From NCBI GenBank assembly GCA_024279915.1, contig JAJRRB010000078.1:186001-250000 (forward strand): DNA of 64,000 bases, written 5' to 3'. How positions within the stretch are numbered: the first letter of the stretch is position 1; each line of letters starts with the position of its first letter. Under the pieces are notes generated by a model. The model had not been told where the DNA came from and did not search any database. It saw only the letters and a list, made by a program, of their open reading frames with translations. This DNA comes from Deltaproteobacteria bacterium. GTDB lineage: Bacteria > Desulfobacterota > Desulfuromonadia > Desulfuromonadales > BM103. This document shows, one piece after another, positions 19,559 through 27,887 of the stretch. The translations under genes and the position numbers were made by a program.

Positions 19559-19587
19559 TGGCAGGAGCGTGTCCCGGAAGATTTGCA

Positions 19588-20667
19588 ATGAACCTTCCTT
19601 TCGACCCCGCCGAAGTTTCCCGTCGTCTACTTGTCTGGTACGGCAAAGCCGGTCGTGATCTCCCCTGGCGAAACACTCGCGATCCTTATCGGATCTGGCT
19701 CTCCGAGATCATGCTGCAGCAGACCACCGTGGCTGCGGTCATTCCGTACTACGAAAGATTTCTGGAGAGTTTTCCGACTGTTGACGATCTGGCTTCAGCA
19801 TCTCTTGATGAGGTCATTACCCTCTGGGCCGGGCTCGGCTACTACTCGCGGGCTCGAAATCTACATAAAGCCGCTCGTCAGGTTGTCTCGGAACAGGGTG
19901 GAGGTTTCCCGAACACCCTTGACGCTTTGACGTCCCTACCCGGTGTCGGTCGCTCCACGGCTGGTGCTATCCTCTCCATCGCTTTTGATAAAGCTGCAGC
20001 AATCCTTGATGGCAATGTCCGCCGCGTGTTGGTACGTCTCTTTGCCTGGCAAGAGGACCCGCGTAGCAGCCGGGCGGAGAAGCAGTTGTGGCTCTGGGCT
20101 GCAGCTTTGACGTCCAAAGAACAGCCGCACGATTACGCCCAGGCGATTATGGATCTGGGTGCAACTGTCTGCGTACCACGCGACCCGGATTGCGATAATT
20201 GTCCATTGCAGGAAATCTGGCAGGCCAGTAAAAAAGGCTTGGCTGCTGACTTACCGTTTGCCCGCAAGCAGAAAAAGGTTCCGGTTCGACAACAAGTTGC
20301 CCTGATTATCTCTGCTTCAGATGGGCTCTTGCTCCAACAACGTCCGCCTGAAGGGTTCCTGGGTGGTCTGTGGGAATTCCCAACGACTGACCTGTCTCCG
20401 GAGTTGACGGCTGAACAGGCTGCTGTTCGTCTGCTCTCCGAACTTTGCTTGCACGGCTCGCTTAAAAAAGTTGGCGAGATCCGACATGCCTACAGTCATT
20501 TCAAGTTGGAGCTTTCTCTTTTTAAGGTTGATGCAGAGGTTACCGAGGGGGTTGCCGAAGGAAGCGAATATTGCTGGCGTAGCGGCACTGAACTTGAGAG
20601 CCTGCCCTTACATGGTGCTCATCGTAAAGCTTATAATCTGTTTGCAAATGACAGCCGACGGAAATGA
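19588..20667 (+). CDS. mutY: A/G-specific adenine glycosylase, one cluster Cys replaced
   Basis: A 359-residue base-excision repair enzyme that removes A opposite 8-oxoG. The N-terminal catalytic domain has LPWRNTRDPYRIWLSEIMLQ near residue 24, the helix-hairpin-helix LTSLPGVGRSTAGAIL, and the catalytic-Asp region LDGNVRRVLVR. The C-terminal NUDIX-like domain (PPEGFLGGLWEFP) reads 8-oxoG. The 4Fe-4S motif should be C-x6-C-x2-C-x5-C, but the fourth position is TGG (Trp, codon 211, 20218-20220). The start at 19588 has GGAAG in good position; an in-frame ATG overlapping the hisC stop at 19558 is possible. Confidence 0.92.
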   Translation: MNLPFDPAEVSRRLLVWYGKAGRDLPWRNTRDPYRIWLSEIMLQQTTVAAVIPYYERFLESFPTVDDLASASLDEVITLWAGLGYYSRARNLHKAARQVVSEQGGGFPNTLDALTSLPGVGRSTAGAILSIAFDKAAAILDGNVRRVLVRLFAWQEDPRSSRAEKQLWLWAAALTSKEQPHDYAQAIMDLGATVCVPRDPDCDNCPLQEIWQASKKGLAADLPFARKQKKVPVRQQVALIISASDGLLLQQRPPEGFLGGLWEFPTTDLSPELTAEQAAVRLLSELCLHGSLKKVGEIRHAYSHFKLELSLFKVDAEVTEGVAEGSEYCWRSGTELESLPLHGAHRKAYNLFANDSRRK

Positions 20668-20741
20668 TAGCGACTATTGCTTGAAAGAGAGATTCTACTC
20701 TCTCACCACCCACTTTCGCGCCTTGCGCAACCTTATCATCT

Positions 20742-22769
20742 ATGTCTGAAGAAACGAAAATACACCAGCTAATCGTCCGTCAGCGTCCTGCAGCTAATCC
20801 GGAGCTGGATACTCTGTTGCAGCTGTTGCAAAGTGATTTCGGTCTCGATACATATACGGCACACCAACGCCTGATCGGCCCAGGCTTAGCCATGTTTGGT
20901 AAGGGCCCTCTCGAAAAGACCGGGAAAGTGGCGGCTCTGTTGCAACTTCACGGCTTCGCCTGTTGGCTGATTGAGCCACAGAAACCTGCCTTTGCTTCTG
21001 ACCTGTTACGTAGTCTGGAAATCCACGGTGATTACATTATGTTTACCTGTCAGAAGTCGCCGGTTCGTCTTGAGCGAGGTGCGTCAGTGGTCGGAGTACT
21101 GGCTGATCTTTCGGGGGGGCTGGCTGACAAACATGTCAAACGACTTTTGGCCCAGAATACCTATCGCGGTAGCGATGCTCTGGAAATCCTCAGTCGCGAC
21201 GAGATGATTCGCACCATCCTGCAGGGACAGCCGGTCTTTGATTTTTACCTGCTCGACCAGGAGCACAAAGTTCAGAAAACAGTGCAGGTGATGCCTGGTC
21301 GTTTCAATATTGACGGCCTCGGTACTCGTGCGGCTATGGGGAGCAGGCAGAACTTGCAGGCGTTGATGAAATTGGTCAAAGAGTATGCCGGGTCGTTCCG
21401 GTTGTACTGTGACTTTGGTTTGAGTCAACTGCCGAGATGTAATGTTAAAAAAGCTTCTGATAACCCATCGGCAACTCTGGAAAATATCGCCAGCCTGAGT
21501 CGTTATGGCTGGCTGGTCACCCAGTTACAAGGCGATGGCCGCCCCGTAACGGAACAGCAGTCCGGTAGCGCTGGTTTGGTGGCCGGTGTCACGGCTGCTG
21601 TTGTGGTTGGACAGCCAGCACTTGGTGCGGTTCTGGCGGGCGGTGGCATTAACGCGATTCCTGGTTTTGCTGAAGTAACCCAAGAGATTCGTGGCGAGCT
21701 CGACGATAGCGACGAAACGTCGACCGTACAACAGCCTGTCAAAAGCCAGTTAAAGCGTAGGGATTTGCCTGCTCCGCCGGACCGGCCAGCGGCCAAACTG
21801 AACTGGCGAAAATCGCTCCTGACAGTTTTTGTGGTTGCTGTCGGGTTCTCTTTCGTGGCTGGTGGTGTTGGCGATGAGCTGCTTCGATTGATCTCCAGAT
21901 ATGGAATCGCGACCGGGGTTGTGCCAGCGATTGCGGCTGTGCTTTTACTCTGGGGCGGGTTTCATTATATTCGTCTCAAACGGCGCATTGAAAACACGCC
22001 GACCAGCAAAGTCCGTTCTGTGGCTATGGGGCTGGTTGAAGTTCATGGTCGAACCAAACGCCTTTACGCTTTGGTGGCACCGATGACCCAATCGGCCTGT
22101 GCCTGGTACCGGCTGCGTAAATACCGTAAAGATAACAATAAGAGCTGGAAGTTGATCAAAGAGGTCAACAGCAATCATGTTCCGTTCCAGATTGACGATG
22201 GCACGGGGCGGGTCATTGTTGTCCCCGCAGGCGCTTCCATAAAAGCCAAGGTTCAGCAGACTGGCTATCCCGGTCAGTCGCCACTCACTTTTACAGCGTT
22301 TGGCAGTGGTTACGATGAAGATGAAAAGTGGATTGAGGATATTATCTATGAAGGGACCTCTCTCTACGTACTCGGTTATGCTCAGCCGTTACGCGAAGAG
22401 CGCATGAGCCTGCGTGAACGAACTATGGCGAAGCTACGCCAGCTCAAGCTTGACCCCCGGGCGATGCGCCGTTACGATGCTGATGGCGACGGAGTTATCG
22501 ACGAAGTTGAATGGCAAAATGCCCGTAACGATGCTGAGCAGGAGGCAATGCGTGAGCAGCTGACGGAGGGTAGCGCACGTAAACGCCAGGAAGAACATGT
22601 GGTGATTGGCAAGGGTCCGCAACGCAGTTCGCCATTTATTATCGCCGAAACAGTTTCCGAGGCCGAGCTGATCCGCAAGTATGGTCTAATAAGTATACCC
22701 CTGTTGATTGCTGGCTTGGGAGCGGTGATTCTGGCTCTTTACAAGTTTCTGCAGTACATCACGATGTAA
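20742..22769 (+). CDS. Large membrane protein with GIDE-like domain and EF-hand
   Basis: A 675-residue protein. Residues 1 to about 290 form a soluble region of unknown type. A Gly/Ala-rich segment near 275-300 may associate with the membrane. Two membrane helices follow at about 355-415, then a region resembling the GIDE (E3-ligase-like, no RING seen) domain: VRSVAMGLVEVHGR, then SACAWYRLRKYRK and FQIDDGTGRVIVVP. A perfect EF-hand loop DADGDGVIDEVE sits near residue 580, and a final helix at about 645-672. GIDE-domain proteins are often encoded beside LemA, as here (lemA starts 23 bp downstream). The function is unknown; an envelope-stress role is a guess from related families. Confidence 0.75.
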   Translation: MSEETKIHQLIVRQRPAANPELDTLLQLLQSDFGLDTYTAHQRLIGPGLAMFGKGPLEKTGKVAALLQLHGFACWLIEPQKPAFASDLLRSLEIHGDYIMFTCQKSPVRLERGASVVGVLADLSGGLADKHVKRLLAQNTYRGSDALEILSRDEMIRTILQGQPVFDFYLLDQEHKVQKTVQVMPGRFNIDGLGTRAAMGSRQNLQALMKLVKEYAGSFRLYCDFGLSQLPRCNVKKASDNPSATLENIASLSRYGWLVTQLQGDGRPVTEQQSGSAGLVAGVTAAVVVGQPALGAVLAGGGINAIPGFAEVTQEIRGELDDSDETSTVQQPVKSQLKRRDLPAPPDRPAAKLNWRKSLLTVFVVAVGFSFVAGGVGDELLRLISRYGIATGVVPAIAAVLLLWGGFHYIRLKRRIENTPTSKVRSVAMGLVEVHGRTKRLYALVAPMTQSACAWYRLRKYRKDNNKSWKLIKEVNSNHVPFQIDDGTGRVIVVPAGASIKAKVQQTGYPGQSPLTFTAFGSGYDEDEKWIEDIIYEGTSLYVLGYAQPLREERMSLRERTMAKLRQLKLDPRAMRRYDADGDGVIDEVEWQNARNDAEQEAMREQLTEGSARKRQEEHVVIGKGPQRSSPFIIAETVSEAELIRKYGLISIPLLIAGLGAVILALYKFLQYITM

Positions 22770-22792
22770 CCTTTTTCCGAAGGAGTTTTGCT

Positions 22793-23364
22793 ATGAGTGT
22801 GGCTTGGATTATTCTTGGGGTTATGGCTTTTATCATCGTTGCGCTGGTGTTCTACGTGATCACTATCTACAATGGTTTTGTCGCATTAAAGAACAACATT
22901 GAGCGAAACTGGAGCAATATCGATGTTTTGCTCAAACAACGTTACGACGAATTACCCAAGTTGATCAAGGTTTGTGAAGGTTACATGCAGCACGAGCAGA
23001 AGACTTTGGAAGCGGTCATCAAAGCGCGCTCCATGGTCAATCAGGCCGGATCGGATGAGCAGAAAATGCAGGCCCAGAACATGTTGACCGACACCTTGAA
23101 GTCTCTCTTCATGGTGGTTGAAAAATACCCCGATCTTAAGGCTGACAAGTCCTTCCAGCAACTCGGCTATCGCATTACTGAACTAGAAGATCAGATCGCT
23201 GATCGCCGTGAGTTTCTCAATGAATCAGTCAACATGTACAATATCCGTCTTGAGCAATTCCCGGACGTTGTTATGCTCGTCTCTTTAACTTTGCAAAACG
23301 CACTCTTTGGCAGATTGATCCTGAACATCGTCAGGATGTTAAAGTTGAGTTTAAGCACACCTGA
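22793..23364 (+). CDS. lemA: LemA-family protein, frameshifted near the end
   Basis: One N-terminal membrane helix (about residues 4-26) is followed by the LemA core: YNGFVALKNNIERNWSNIDV, then QRYDELPKLIKVCEGYMQHE and ITELEDQIADRREFLNESVN. Near 23275 one base is missing. In the +1 frame the expected tail RLFNFAKRTLWQIDPEHRQD runs to TGA at 23362-23364, giving about 190 residues. Read without correction, the frame runs into nonsense through the downstream terminator to 23476. LemA proteins are envelope proteins of unclear function. The gene pairs with the GIDE gene upstream. Confidence 0.85.
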
Positions 23365-23399
23365 GAGTAAAGTTGACATGATTCCTGTCTGTAATATGC

Positions 23400-23438
23400 A
23401 AAACGGGCTCCGTCCAGTAGATAGACGGAGCCCGTTTT
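23400..23438. terminator. Bidirectional terminator between lemA and the HAMP-protein gene
   Basis: A perfect 15-bp stem (AAAACGGGCTCCGTC with GACGGAGCCCGTTTT) has a nine-base loop. It ends in T on both strands and lies between two convergent genes, so it can serve both. Confidence 0.9.
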
Positions 23439-23467
23439 GTGTTCTGCTTGAAAGATGTAAGTTCTGT

Positions 23468-24052
23468 TTATTTTGAGTACTTATCCAGAATTTGAGCGGT
23501 TTCCTCTCTCCTCGCCTGCATCTTCTCTATCAATGCTCTTCCTGCCTCATTGTCGATCTGGTTGTCCTTGATCTGGTCTTCCAGGTCGTTGATGCATGAT
23601 GACATGGTCTCGTAGTCACCTCTGAGGTTTTTTACAGCTCCCCGCAACTCACTGATCACCATGTTAAGATCTTCCGCTAAGTCTTTCAGATCGTCCTTTT
23701 CTCTCAACTTGATTGATACGTCCAGGTTGCCATTAGCAATTTGAGCGAGGGTTTGTTTAAAACGATAAACCGGCCCGGCTATCTTGTGGGTAATCAAAAT
23801 GCTCACGGCGCTCATAATGAGAATAACTACGCCAAGGGCAGGCCAAATGCTTCCGTGCAAAATCAGTAATGTTTTAGCTGCCTCGGTTTGCTCAGCGAGG
23901 GGATAGTCAAATGAAAGCGCTACGATATAGGGAAAAAGCAAGATTACGACAAACAGCAAAGTGTAAAGTATCAGCATCATAATCGTTAAGATGATGTACT
24001 TTGTCTGTAACTGCTTATCGATGAAGTAACGTTTTCTGTTGAATTTGGCCAT
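23468..24052 (-). CDS. Two-helix membrane protein with HAMP domain and coiled coil
   Basis: A 194-residue protein. Two membrane helices lie at about 18-45 and 66-90. A HAMP domain follows (ITHKIAGPVYRFKQTLAQIA near 88, then DDLKDLAEDLNMV). The rest, about 140-194, is a charged coiled coil. No methyl-accepting signalling tip, kinase or cyclase domain follows, so it is a stand-alone HAMP protein. It starts 2 bp after the stop of the pilin gene, so the two are co-transcribed. A role in sensing or in pilus-linked signalling is inferred only from this pairing. Confidence 0.75.
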   Translation of the reverse strand: MAKFNRKRYFIDKQLQTKYIILTIMMLILYTLLFVVILLFPYIVALSFDYPLAEQTEAAKTLLILHGSIWPALGVVILIMSAVSILITHKIAGPVYRFKQTLAQIANGNLDVSIKLREKDDLKDLAEDLNMVISELRGAVKNLRGDYETMSSCINDLEDQIKDNQIDNEAGRALIEKMQARREETAQILDKYSK

Positions 24053-24054
24053 GG

Positions 24055-24537
24055 TTATGGGGCCTTGAAGATTTCTGTTGGGGTTAAAGTTATTTCAGTT
24101 TGATCGTCATCCCTGGCATTGGCTACCAGGGTATAGGTGCCGCCATTGATGGCAGAATTATAGCTGACGAGAATGATGTCACTGTTGATTTGATCCAGTA
24201 AAAGACTTGAAAAGACAGTGCGCCCATTACCGTCTGTCCCAGTGAAGAAGTTGATCGGCTCGGGAGGATACTCTTGGTAGTCAATGTGATAGTTTTCAAA
24301 GTTTTTACGAATAGCGTCCAATGTGCCATACGCAACGGTTACTTTTGCTTTATTTATGTAGTTGCTGTATGTGGGGATCGCAATCGCGGCAAGAACACCA
24401 ATGATCGCAACGATCACCAGGAGTTCAATGAGGGTAAAGCCCTTTGAACCTTTGGGGAGGGCTAGCCGTTTAAGGGAAAGGCTACTCTGTTTGATTGGCG
24501 CAGACACTTGATTCAATCCTGTTGAGCCAGAGAGCAT
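24055..24537 (-). CDS. Type IV pilin-like protein
   Basis: A 160-residue protein with a class III prepilin signal: a long leader, then KG at 32-33 and FTLIELLVIVAIIGVLAAIA. Cleavage after Gly33 leaves Phe1 and Glu5 of the mature protein, as required for prepilin peptidase and assembly. The C-terminal 100 residues form a small globular domain (YPPEPINFFTGTDGNGRTVF). It resembles minor pilins or type II secretion pseudopilins; no other pilus genes are nearby. The leader is unusually long (33 residues), and a later start is possible. It is followed at 2 bp by a HAMP protein. Confidence 0.8.
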   Translation of the reverse strand: MLSGSTGLNQVSAPIKQSSLSLKRLALPKGSKGFTLIELLVIVAIIGVLAAIAIPTYSNYINKAKVTVAYGTLDAIRKNFENYHIDYQEYPPEPINFFTGTDGNGRTVFSSLLLDQINSDIILVSYNSAINGGTYTLVANARDDDQTEITLTPTEIFKAP

Positions 24538-24604
24538 GGGCTGATTGACACCCGAGATTAGAATCGTAACTAAACCATTCTATTAGACATTTCATCACGA
24601 TGCA

Positions 24605-24664
24605 ACGTTTCGATTGACGTTTCGATTGACGTTTCGATTGACGTTTCGATTGACGTTTCGATTG
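24605..24664. repeat. Five tandem copies of a 12-bp repeat
   Basis: ACGTTTCGATTG is repeated exactly five times without spacers, upstream of the pilin gene (which reads leftwards). The perfect identity suggests slippage-prone DNA. It could be a cluster of binding sites or only a minisatellite. Confidence 0.9.
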
Positions 24665-24696
24665 ACTGTGCTGTTACCAAAGTGCCGCCAAAAAAG

Positions 24697-24770
24697 AAAA
24701 AGGCCTCGCAGTCGGTAGATTGCGAGGCCTTTTAACTTGTGGTGCCCAGGGACAGAACCAAACCGTCGAC
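24697..24770 (-). repeat. Left copy of 74-bp direct repeat: tRNA-Phe 3' remnant and terminator
   Basis: This copy matches 26304-26377 at about 68 of 74 positions. Read on the minus strand it contains the last part of tRNA-Phe (T-arm, acceptor strand CCTGGGC, ACCA) and the following terminator with an 11-bp stem (AAGGCCTCGCA with TGCGAGGCCTT). The rest of the tRNA is missing, so no functional tRNA is made here. The hairpin with its T-rich tail can terminate the fic transcript. Confidence 0.85.
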
Positions 24771-24787
24771 TCTCCAGAGTTTTAGTT

Positions 24788-26005
24788 TTAGTCTTCGCCC
24801 AGCTCGGCGCCCTCAGGATATAGACGAGGGAAATAGTATCCGACAGCGCAGGTGGGAAAGGCAAGACGCACTGGCCCCTTCTCTGTCTCAGCACTTAACA
24901 GCCTCTTTTCAAGAAGGTCTTTGAGAATACGGCGTGCTGTACGTTCTGCCTTTCCGGTTATTCTCGAGGCCTCTCCGCGAGGGACTTCTCCGCGAAATAA
25001 AATCTCACGTAAAAGATATCCAGATTCTGGTTGTAGTTCTCCAAGAACTGTCTGGCGATCTACATAACCGATGATGCGTTTTTGCAAGCCATCAAAGTCA
25101 AGCAGAGTCGACATGAACTTTATTTGATCAAGAGCCATTTCCAGGAAAAAGGTGCAAAAAGCGACCAGGCCTTTGTTTGAAAGGTTGCCACGACCATCCA
25201 TGTCTCCTTGACGGTGGCTGTCGGCACCGGCAAGCGCAGCTAGATAGTCATCGCGATTGCGCGCCAGGCCACGGGAAACGGTCCACATACCATGACCGTC
25301 AATACGTGCTTTAACAAGGTAAGTGTGAGAAAAGAGACGGGTAACTCTACCGTTGCCATCCAAAAATGGATGAATCCAAGCAAGGCGATGGTGAGAAGCT
25401 GCGGCTGCCACAACTTTATTTACTGCGCTCAAATGTGGATCGCCATAAGCAGCATGGAAGTGCGACAAAAAGCTTGGCAGTGAGTGAAACCCAGGGGCAA
25501 GGTGTATGCCTACGGTGACCTCGTTTTCACGAAGCTCTCCTGGCTTCACAACTTTTATCTCGCCTTCAGAGGTTTTGATGTTACGGAATTCATCGGCAAG
25601 CCGCTCGTAAAATTCGCGGTGGATCCAACAGAGGAAATCAGGTGCGCAGATATCAGTATCAACCTTCTCTGCCAGCCGCACCTCTATAAGTTTCTGAACC
25701 TCTACATGTGCGGCACTCTCCATTTGCAGCGCTCGTTTTACGGGGTTATGAGAGTAGTTTTTGACTAATGCCCGTTCAATGTCAACGGGGTGGGTATTGT
25801 GGCCCTCAATGAGATTGGAATAGTAGCTATTCATGGACCGCACCAGTCCAACAATTGCTTTTCGGGTCGTTGGATGCAGAGTTGTGCTCAGCGCGGCTGA
25901 TTGTCGAATGACTTCAATAGCCAAATCAGTAAGGCTTGCATCTTGAACCGATGGGAACATTGGCTCCATTTGCGAGGTGCGTGTGTAAATGGGCTCTTTG
26001 GACAT
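24788..26005 (-). CDS. Fic-family protein with inhibitory motif and winged-helix tail
   Basis: A 405-residue Fic protein, probably an AMP-transferase acting on protein hydroxyl side chains. The complete catalytic motif HPFLDGNGRVTR lies near residue 219. An N-terminal inhibitory motif of the S-x-x-x-E-G type (SNLIEG, near residues 64-69) predicts self-inhibition. The C-terminal 80 or so residues (GEASRITGKAERTARRILKD) look like a winged helix for DNA binding. It is alone, with no antitoxin gene, between two copies of the tRNA-Phe 3' end, and upstream DNA is AT-rich. This suggests acquired cargo. The target is unknown. Confidence 0.9.
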   Translation of the reverse strand: MSKEPIYTRTSQMEPMFPSVQDASLTDLAIEVIRQSAALSTTLHPTTRKAIVGLVRSMNSYYSNLIEGHNTHPVDIERALVKNYSHNPVKRALQMESAAHVEVQKLIEVRLAEKVDTDICAPDFLCWIHREFYERLADEFRNIKTSEGEIKVVKPGELRENEVTVGIHLAPGFHSLPSFLSHFHAAYGDPHLSAVNKVVAAAASHHRLAWIHPFLDGNGRVTRLFSHTYLVKARIDGHGMWTVSRGLARNRDDYLAALAGADSHRQGDMDGRGNLSNKGLVAFCTFFLEMALDQIKFMSTLLDFDGLQKRIIGYVDRQTVLGELQPESGYLLREILFRGEVPRGEASRITGKAERTARRILKDLLEKRLLSAETEKGPVRLAFPTCAVGYYFPRLYPEGAELGED

Positions 26006-26082
26006 CCGAAGCTCCTGACTTTAGCTTGGCAAGACTGATTTGCACGAAGCATACATCATCTTTTTTGTTTTTTCCACTAAAA

Positions 26083-26107
26083 TGGCCGATATGTTGGCCG
26101 ATGTTTT
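26083..26107. promoter_or_regulatory. Operator-like repeat upstream of fic, copy 1
   Basis: The 25-bp sequence starting TGGCCGATATGTTGGCCGAT is repeated exactly at 26192-26216. Each copy itself holds two GGCCGAT words 12 bp apart. It lies about 80 bp before the fic start, in a place fit for autoregulation by the winged-helix tail (inferred). Confidence 0.5.
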
Positions 26108-26191
26108 TTTATTATATAGATCGTTAAGTGACTAATAATTATGCATATTGTTTTTTTAAAATGGTTAGATGCGAGCATTTTCTTTTGGTTT

Positions 26192-26216
26192 TGGCCGATA
26201 TGTTGGCCGATGTTTT
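26192..26216. promoter_or_regulatory. Operator-like repeat upstream of fic, copy 2
   Basis: An exact copy of 26083-26107, 109 bp further from the fic start. The two copies lie in the AT-rich spacer between fic and tRNA-Phe, which holds no other gene. Confidence 0.5.
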
Positions 26217-26224
26217 CCGTTGCA

Positions 26225-26258
26225 AGTATCCCCCCCGTAGGGGAAGGGGATACTCTTT
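26225..26258. terminator. Hairpin between fic and tRNA-Phe, terminator-like
   Basis: AGTATCCCC pairs with GGGGATACT over 9 bp around a 12-base loop, followed by CTTTTC on the plus strand. No plus-strand gene precedes it inside the islet, so its role is unclear. It could stop read-through or be a relic. Confidence 0.4.
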
Positions 26259-26303
26259 TCACACGAAGAGACCCTTAGAGGTTATGAGAGGTTACACGGA
26301 ATA

Positions 26304-26422
<119 letters not shown>

Positions 26423-26553
26423 AAGGAAAGGGATTTGTAACCAAAAGCTCACTTTATGTCAAGGATAAAAGCGGTGACCGATTCTTTGCTTGCTTTCCGT
26501 TGTGCTTTTTGTTACCAAGAAGTTTCACGAAATTTGATCAGGGTGGCATCGAA

Positions 26554-26640
26554 ATGAAATCACAAAGTTGGTTGTTTACAGATAGTTACTTTTGGTTCGG
26601 CAGCTTTTTTGGCTTGCCTGACCGGGGAGAAGTCTGTTGA
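26554..26640 (+). CDS. Aromatic-rich leader peptide before DAHP synthase
   Basis: A 28-residue open frame whose middle reads SWLFTDSYFWFGSFFG: five Phe, two Trp and one Tyr within residues 6-19. A terminator-like hairpin starts 25 bp after its stop, and the first enzyme of aromatic amino acid synthesis follows. This is the arrangement of a ribosome-mediated attenuator: stalling at Phe/Tyr/Trp codons would favour read-through. GGGTGG lies about 10 bp before the ATG. The peptide is predicted from pattern only. Confidence 0.7.
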   Translation: MKSQSWLFTDSYFWFGSFFGLPDRGEVC

Positions 26641-26665
26641 TGATCAACTATCGATAGAATTACTG

Positions 26666-26705
26666 AAACCACGGGCGGGCTCAATCAGGGCGCCTGTGGT
26701 TTTTT
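26666..26705 (+). terminator. Putative attenuator terminator upstream of DAHP synthase
   Basis: AAACCACGGGCG pairs with CGCCTGTGGTTT (12 bp with one G-U) and is followed by a T-run. It lies between the leader peptide and the aro gene. A competing pairing of 26616-26621 (GCCTGA) with 26685-26691 (TCAGGGC, one bulge) is a weak candidate antiterminator. Confidence 0.75.
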
Positions 26706-26726
26706 CGTTTAAGGGAAAGTAAACGA

Positions 26727-26764
26727 TGAAGGCCGCCGGGAAACCCCTGCCGGCCTTCACTTTT
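26727..26764 (+). terminator. Second hairpin before DAHP synthase
   Basis: TGAAGGCCG pairs with CGGCCTTCA, extended by an imperfect inner stem, then CTTTT. It ends 32 bp before the gene. It could be a second terminator or a structure that hides the ribosome site. Confidence 0.5.
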
Positions 26765-26795
26765 AACCGGAACTTTCTCAAAAGGAGACGAACAA

Positions 26796-27815
26796 ATGAT
26801 TATCGTTATGCGAAATGGAGCCAGTAATGAAGAACTGGTCGCAGTCGAGGCGCGCATCAAGGAGTTGGGTTACAAACCTCATGTGATTCACGGTGATACC
26901 CGCAATGTTGTCGGTGCGGTTGGTGATGAGCGTGGCAAGGCGATACTGCAGTCACTCGAATCGATGCCAGGCGTGGAAAATGTGGTGCCGATTCTCAAAC
27001 CCTACAAATTAGCGAGTAAAGAAGTCAAATTGGAGCGAACCACTGTTGAGATTGCTCCCGGCGTAGCCGTTGGCGGAGATCGCCTTGTGGTTATGGCGGG
27101 GCCCTGCGCAGTAGAGAGCGAAGAGCAGATCCTTGAATCCGCTCATGCTGTTAAGGCTGCAGGAGCCACGGTTCTTCGTGGTGGAGCCTTCAAGCCGCGC
27201 TCCAGCCCCTATTCTTTTCAGGGCATGGAAGAAGAGGGCCTCAAATTGCTGGCAATGGCTCGGGAAGAGACCGGGCTGCCGGTTGTGACAGAAGTCGTCA
27301 ATTCTCGTGATGTTGAGCTGGTTGCAAAATATGCCGATGTGATGCAGGTTGGTGCGCGTAATGTGCAGAACTTTGCCCTGCTCAAAATGCTCGGTAAAAT
27401 CGACAAGCCGATCTTACTTAAACGCGGCATGTCGACAACCATTCAGGAATTTCTGATGAGCGCCGAATACATTCTCTCCGAAGGTAATCAACGAGTTATT
27501 CTCTGTGAGCGTGGTATTCGTACTTTTGAAACGGCAACCCGTAATACTCTTGATATCTCGGCAATCCCGGTTCTGCAAGAGCAGACGCACCTGCCGATTA
27601 TTATTGATCCTTCGCATGCGACCGGCCATGCTTCACTGGTGCCGAGCATGTGCTATGCATCAGTCGCCGCCGGTTGTGATGGCCTGATAGTTGAAGTTCA
27701 TCCTCATCCGGAAGTTGCTGCCAGTGATGGACCACAGTCGTTGCGTCCGGCCGATTTCAAAGTGATGATGGATAAGCTTGCTGAATTTGCTAAAGTTGTG
27801 GGGAAAAAGCTTTAA
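26796..27815 (+). CDS. aroF: 3-deoxy-7-phosphoheptulonate (DAHP) synthase, type I-beta
   Basis: A 339-residue enzyme that condenses phosphoenolpyruvate and erythrose 4-phosphate, the first step of the shikimate pathway. An N-terminal ferredoxin-like domain (about 1-75, [20 protein letters not shown]) that may bind an effector precedes the barrel. Barrel motifs include [43 protein letters not shown] and DPSHATG. This is the bacterial type found in Thermotoga and many deltaproteobacteria. AAAAGGAG lies before the ATG. The preceding leader peptide and hairpins suggest control by aromatic amino acid supply. Chorismate also feeds the futalosine pathway encoded elsewhere in this window. Confidence 0.93.
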   Translation: MIIVMRNGASNEELVAVEARIKELGYKPHVIHGDTRNVVGAVGDERGKAILQSLESMPGVENVVPILKPYKLASKEVKLERTTVEIAPGVAVGGDRLVVMAGPCAVESEEQILESAHAVKAAGATVLRGGAFKPRSSPYSFQGMEEEGLKLLAMAREETGLPVVTEVVNSRDVELVAKYADVMQVGARNVQNFALLKMLGKIDKPILLKRGMSTTIQEFLMSAEYILSEGNQRVILCERGIRTFETATRNTLDISAIPVLQEQTHLPIIIDPSHATGHASLVPSMCYASVAAGCDGLIVEVHPHPEVAASDGPQSLRPADFKVMMDKLAEFAKVVGKKL

Positions 27816-27887
27816 AATCGAGAAAGCGGTACGTGGGATAAGGAACGCGAAAAAACGTTTAACCCAGAATCCGCAGTTGGAGTCTCT

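Noticed and set aside
24605-24664. CRISPR array
   Set aside because: The 12-bp units are directly adjacent without spacers, and no cas gene is near.
24697-24770. Second functional tRNA-Phe
   Set aside because: Only the T-arm, acceptor strand and CCA end are present; the D-arm, anticodon arm and 5' acceptor strand are missing.
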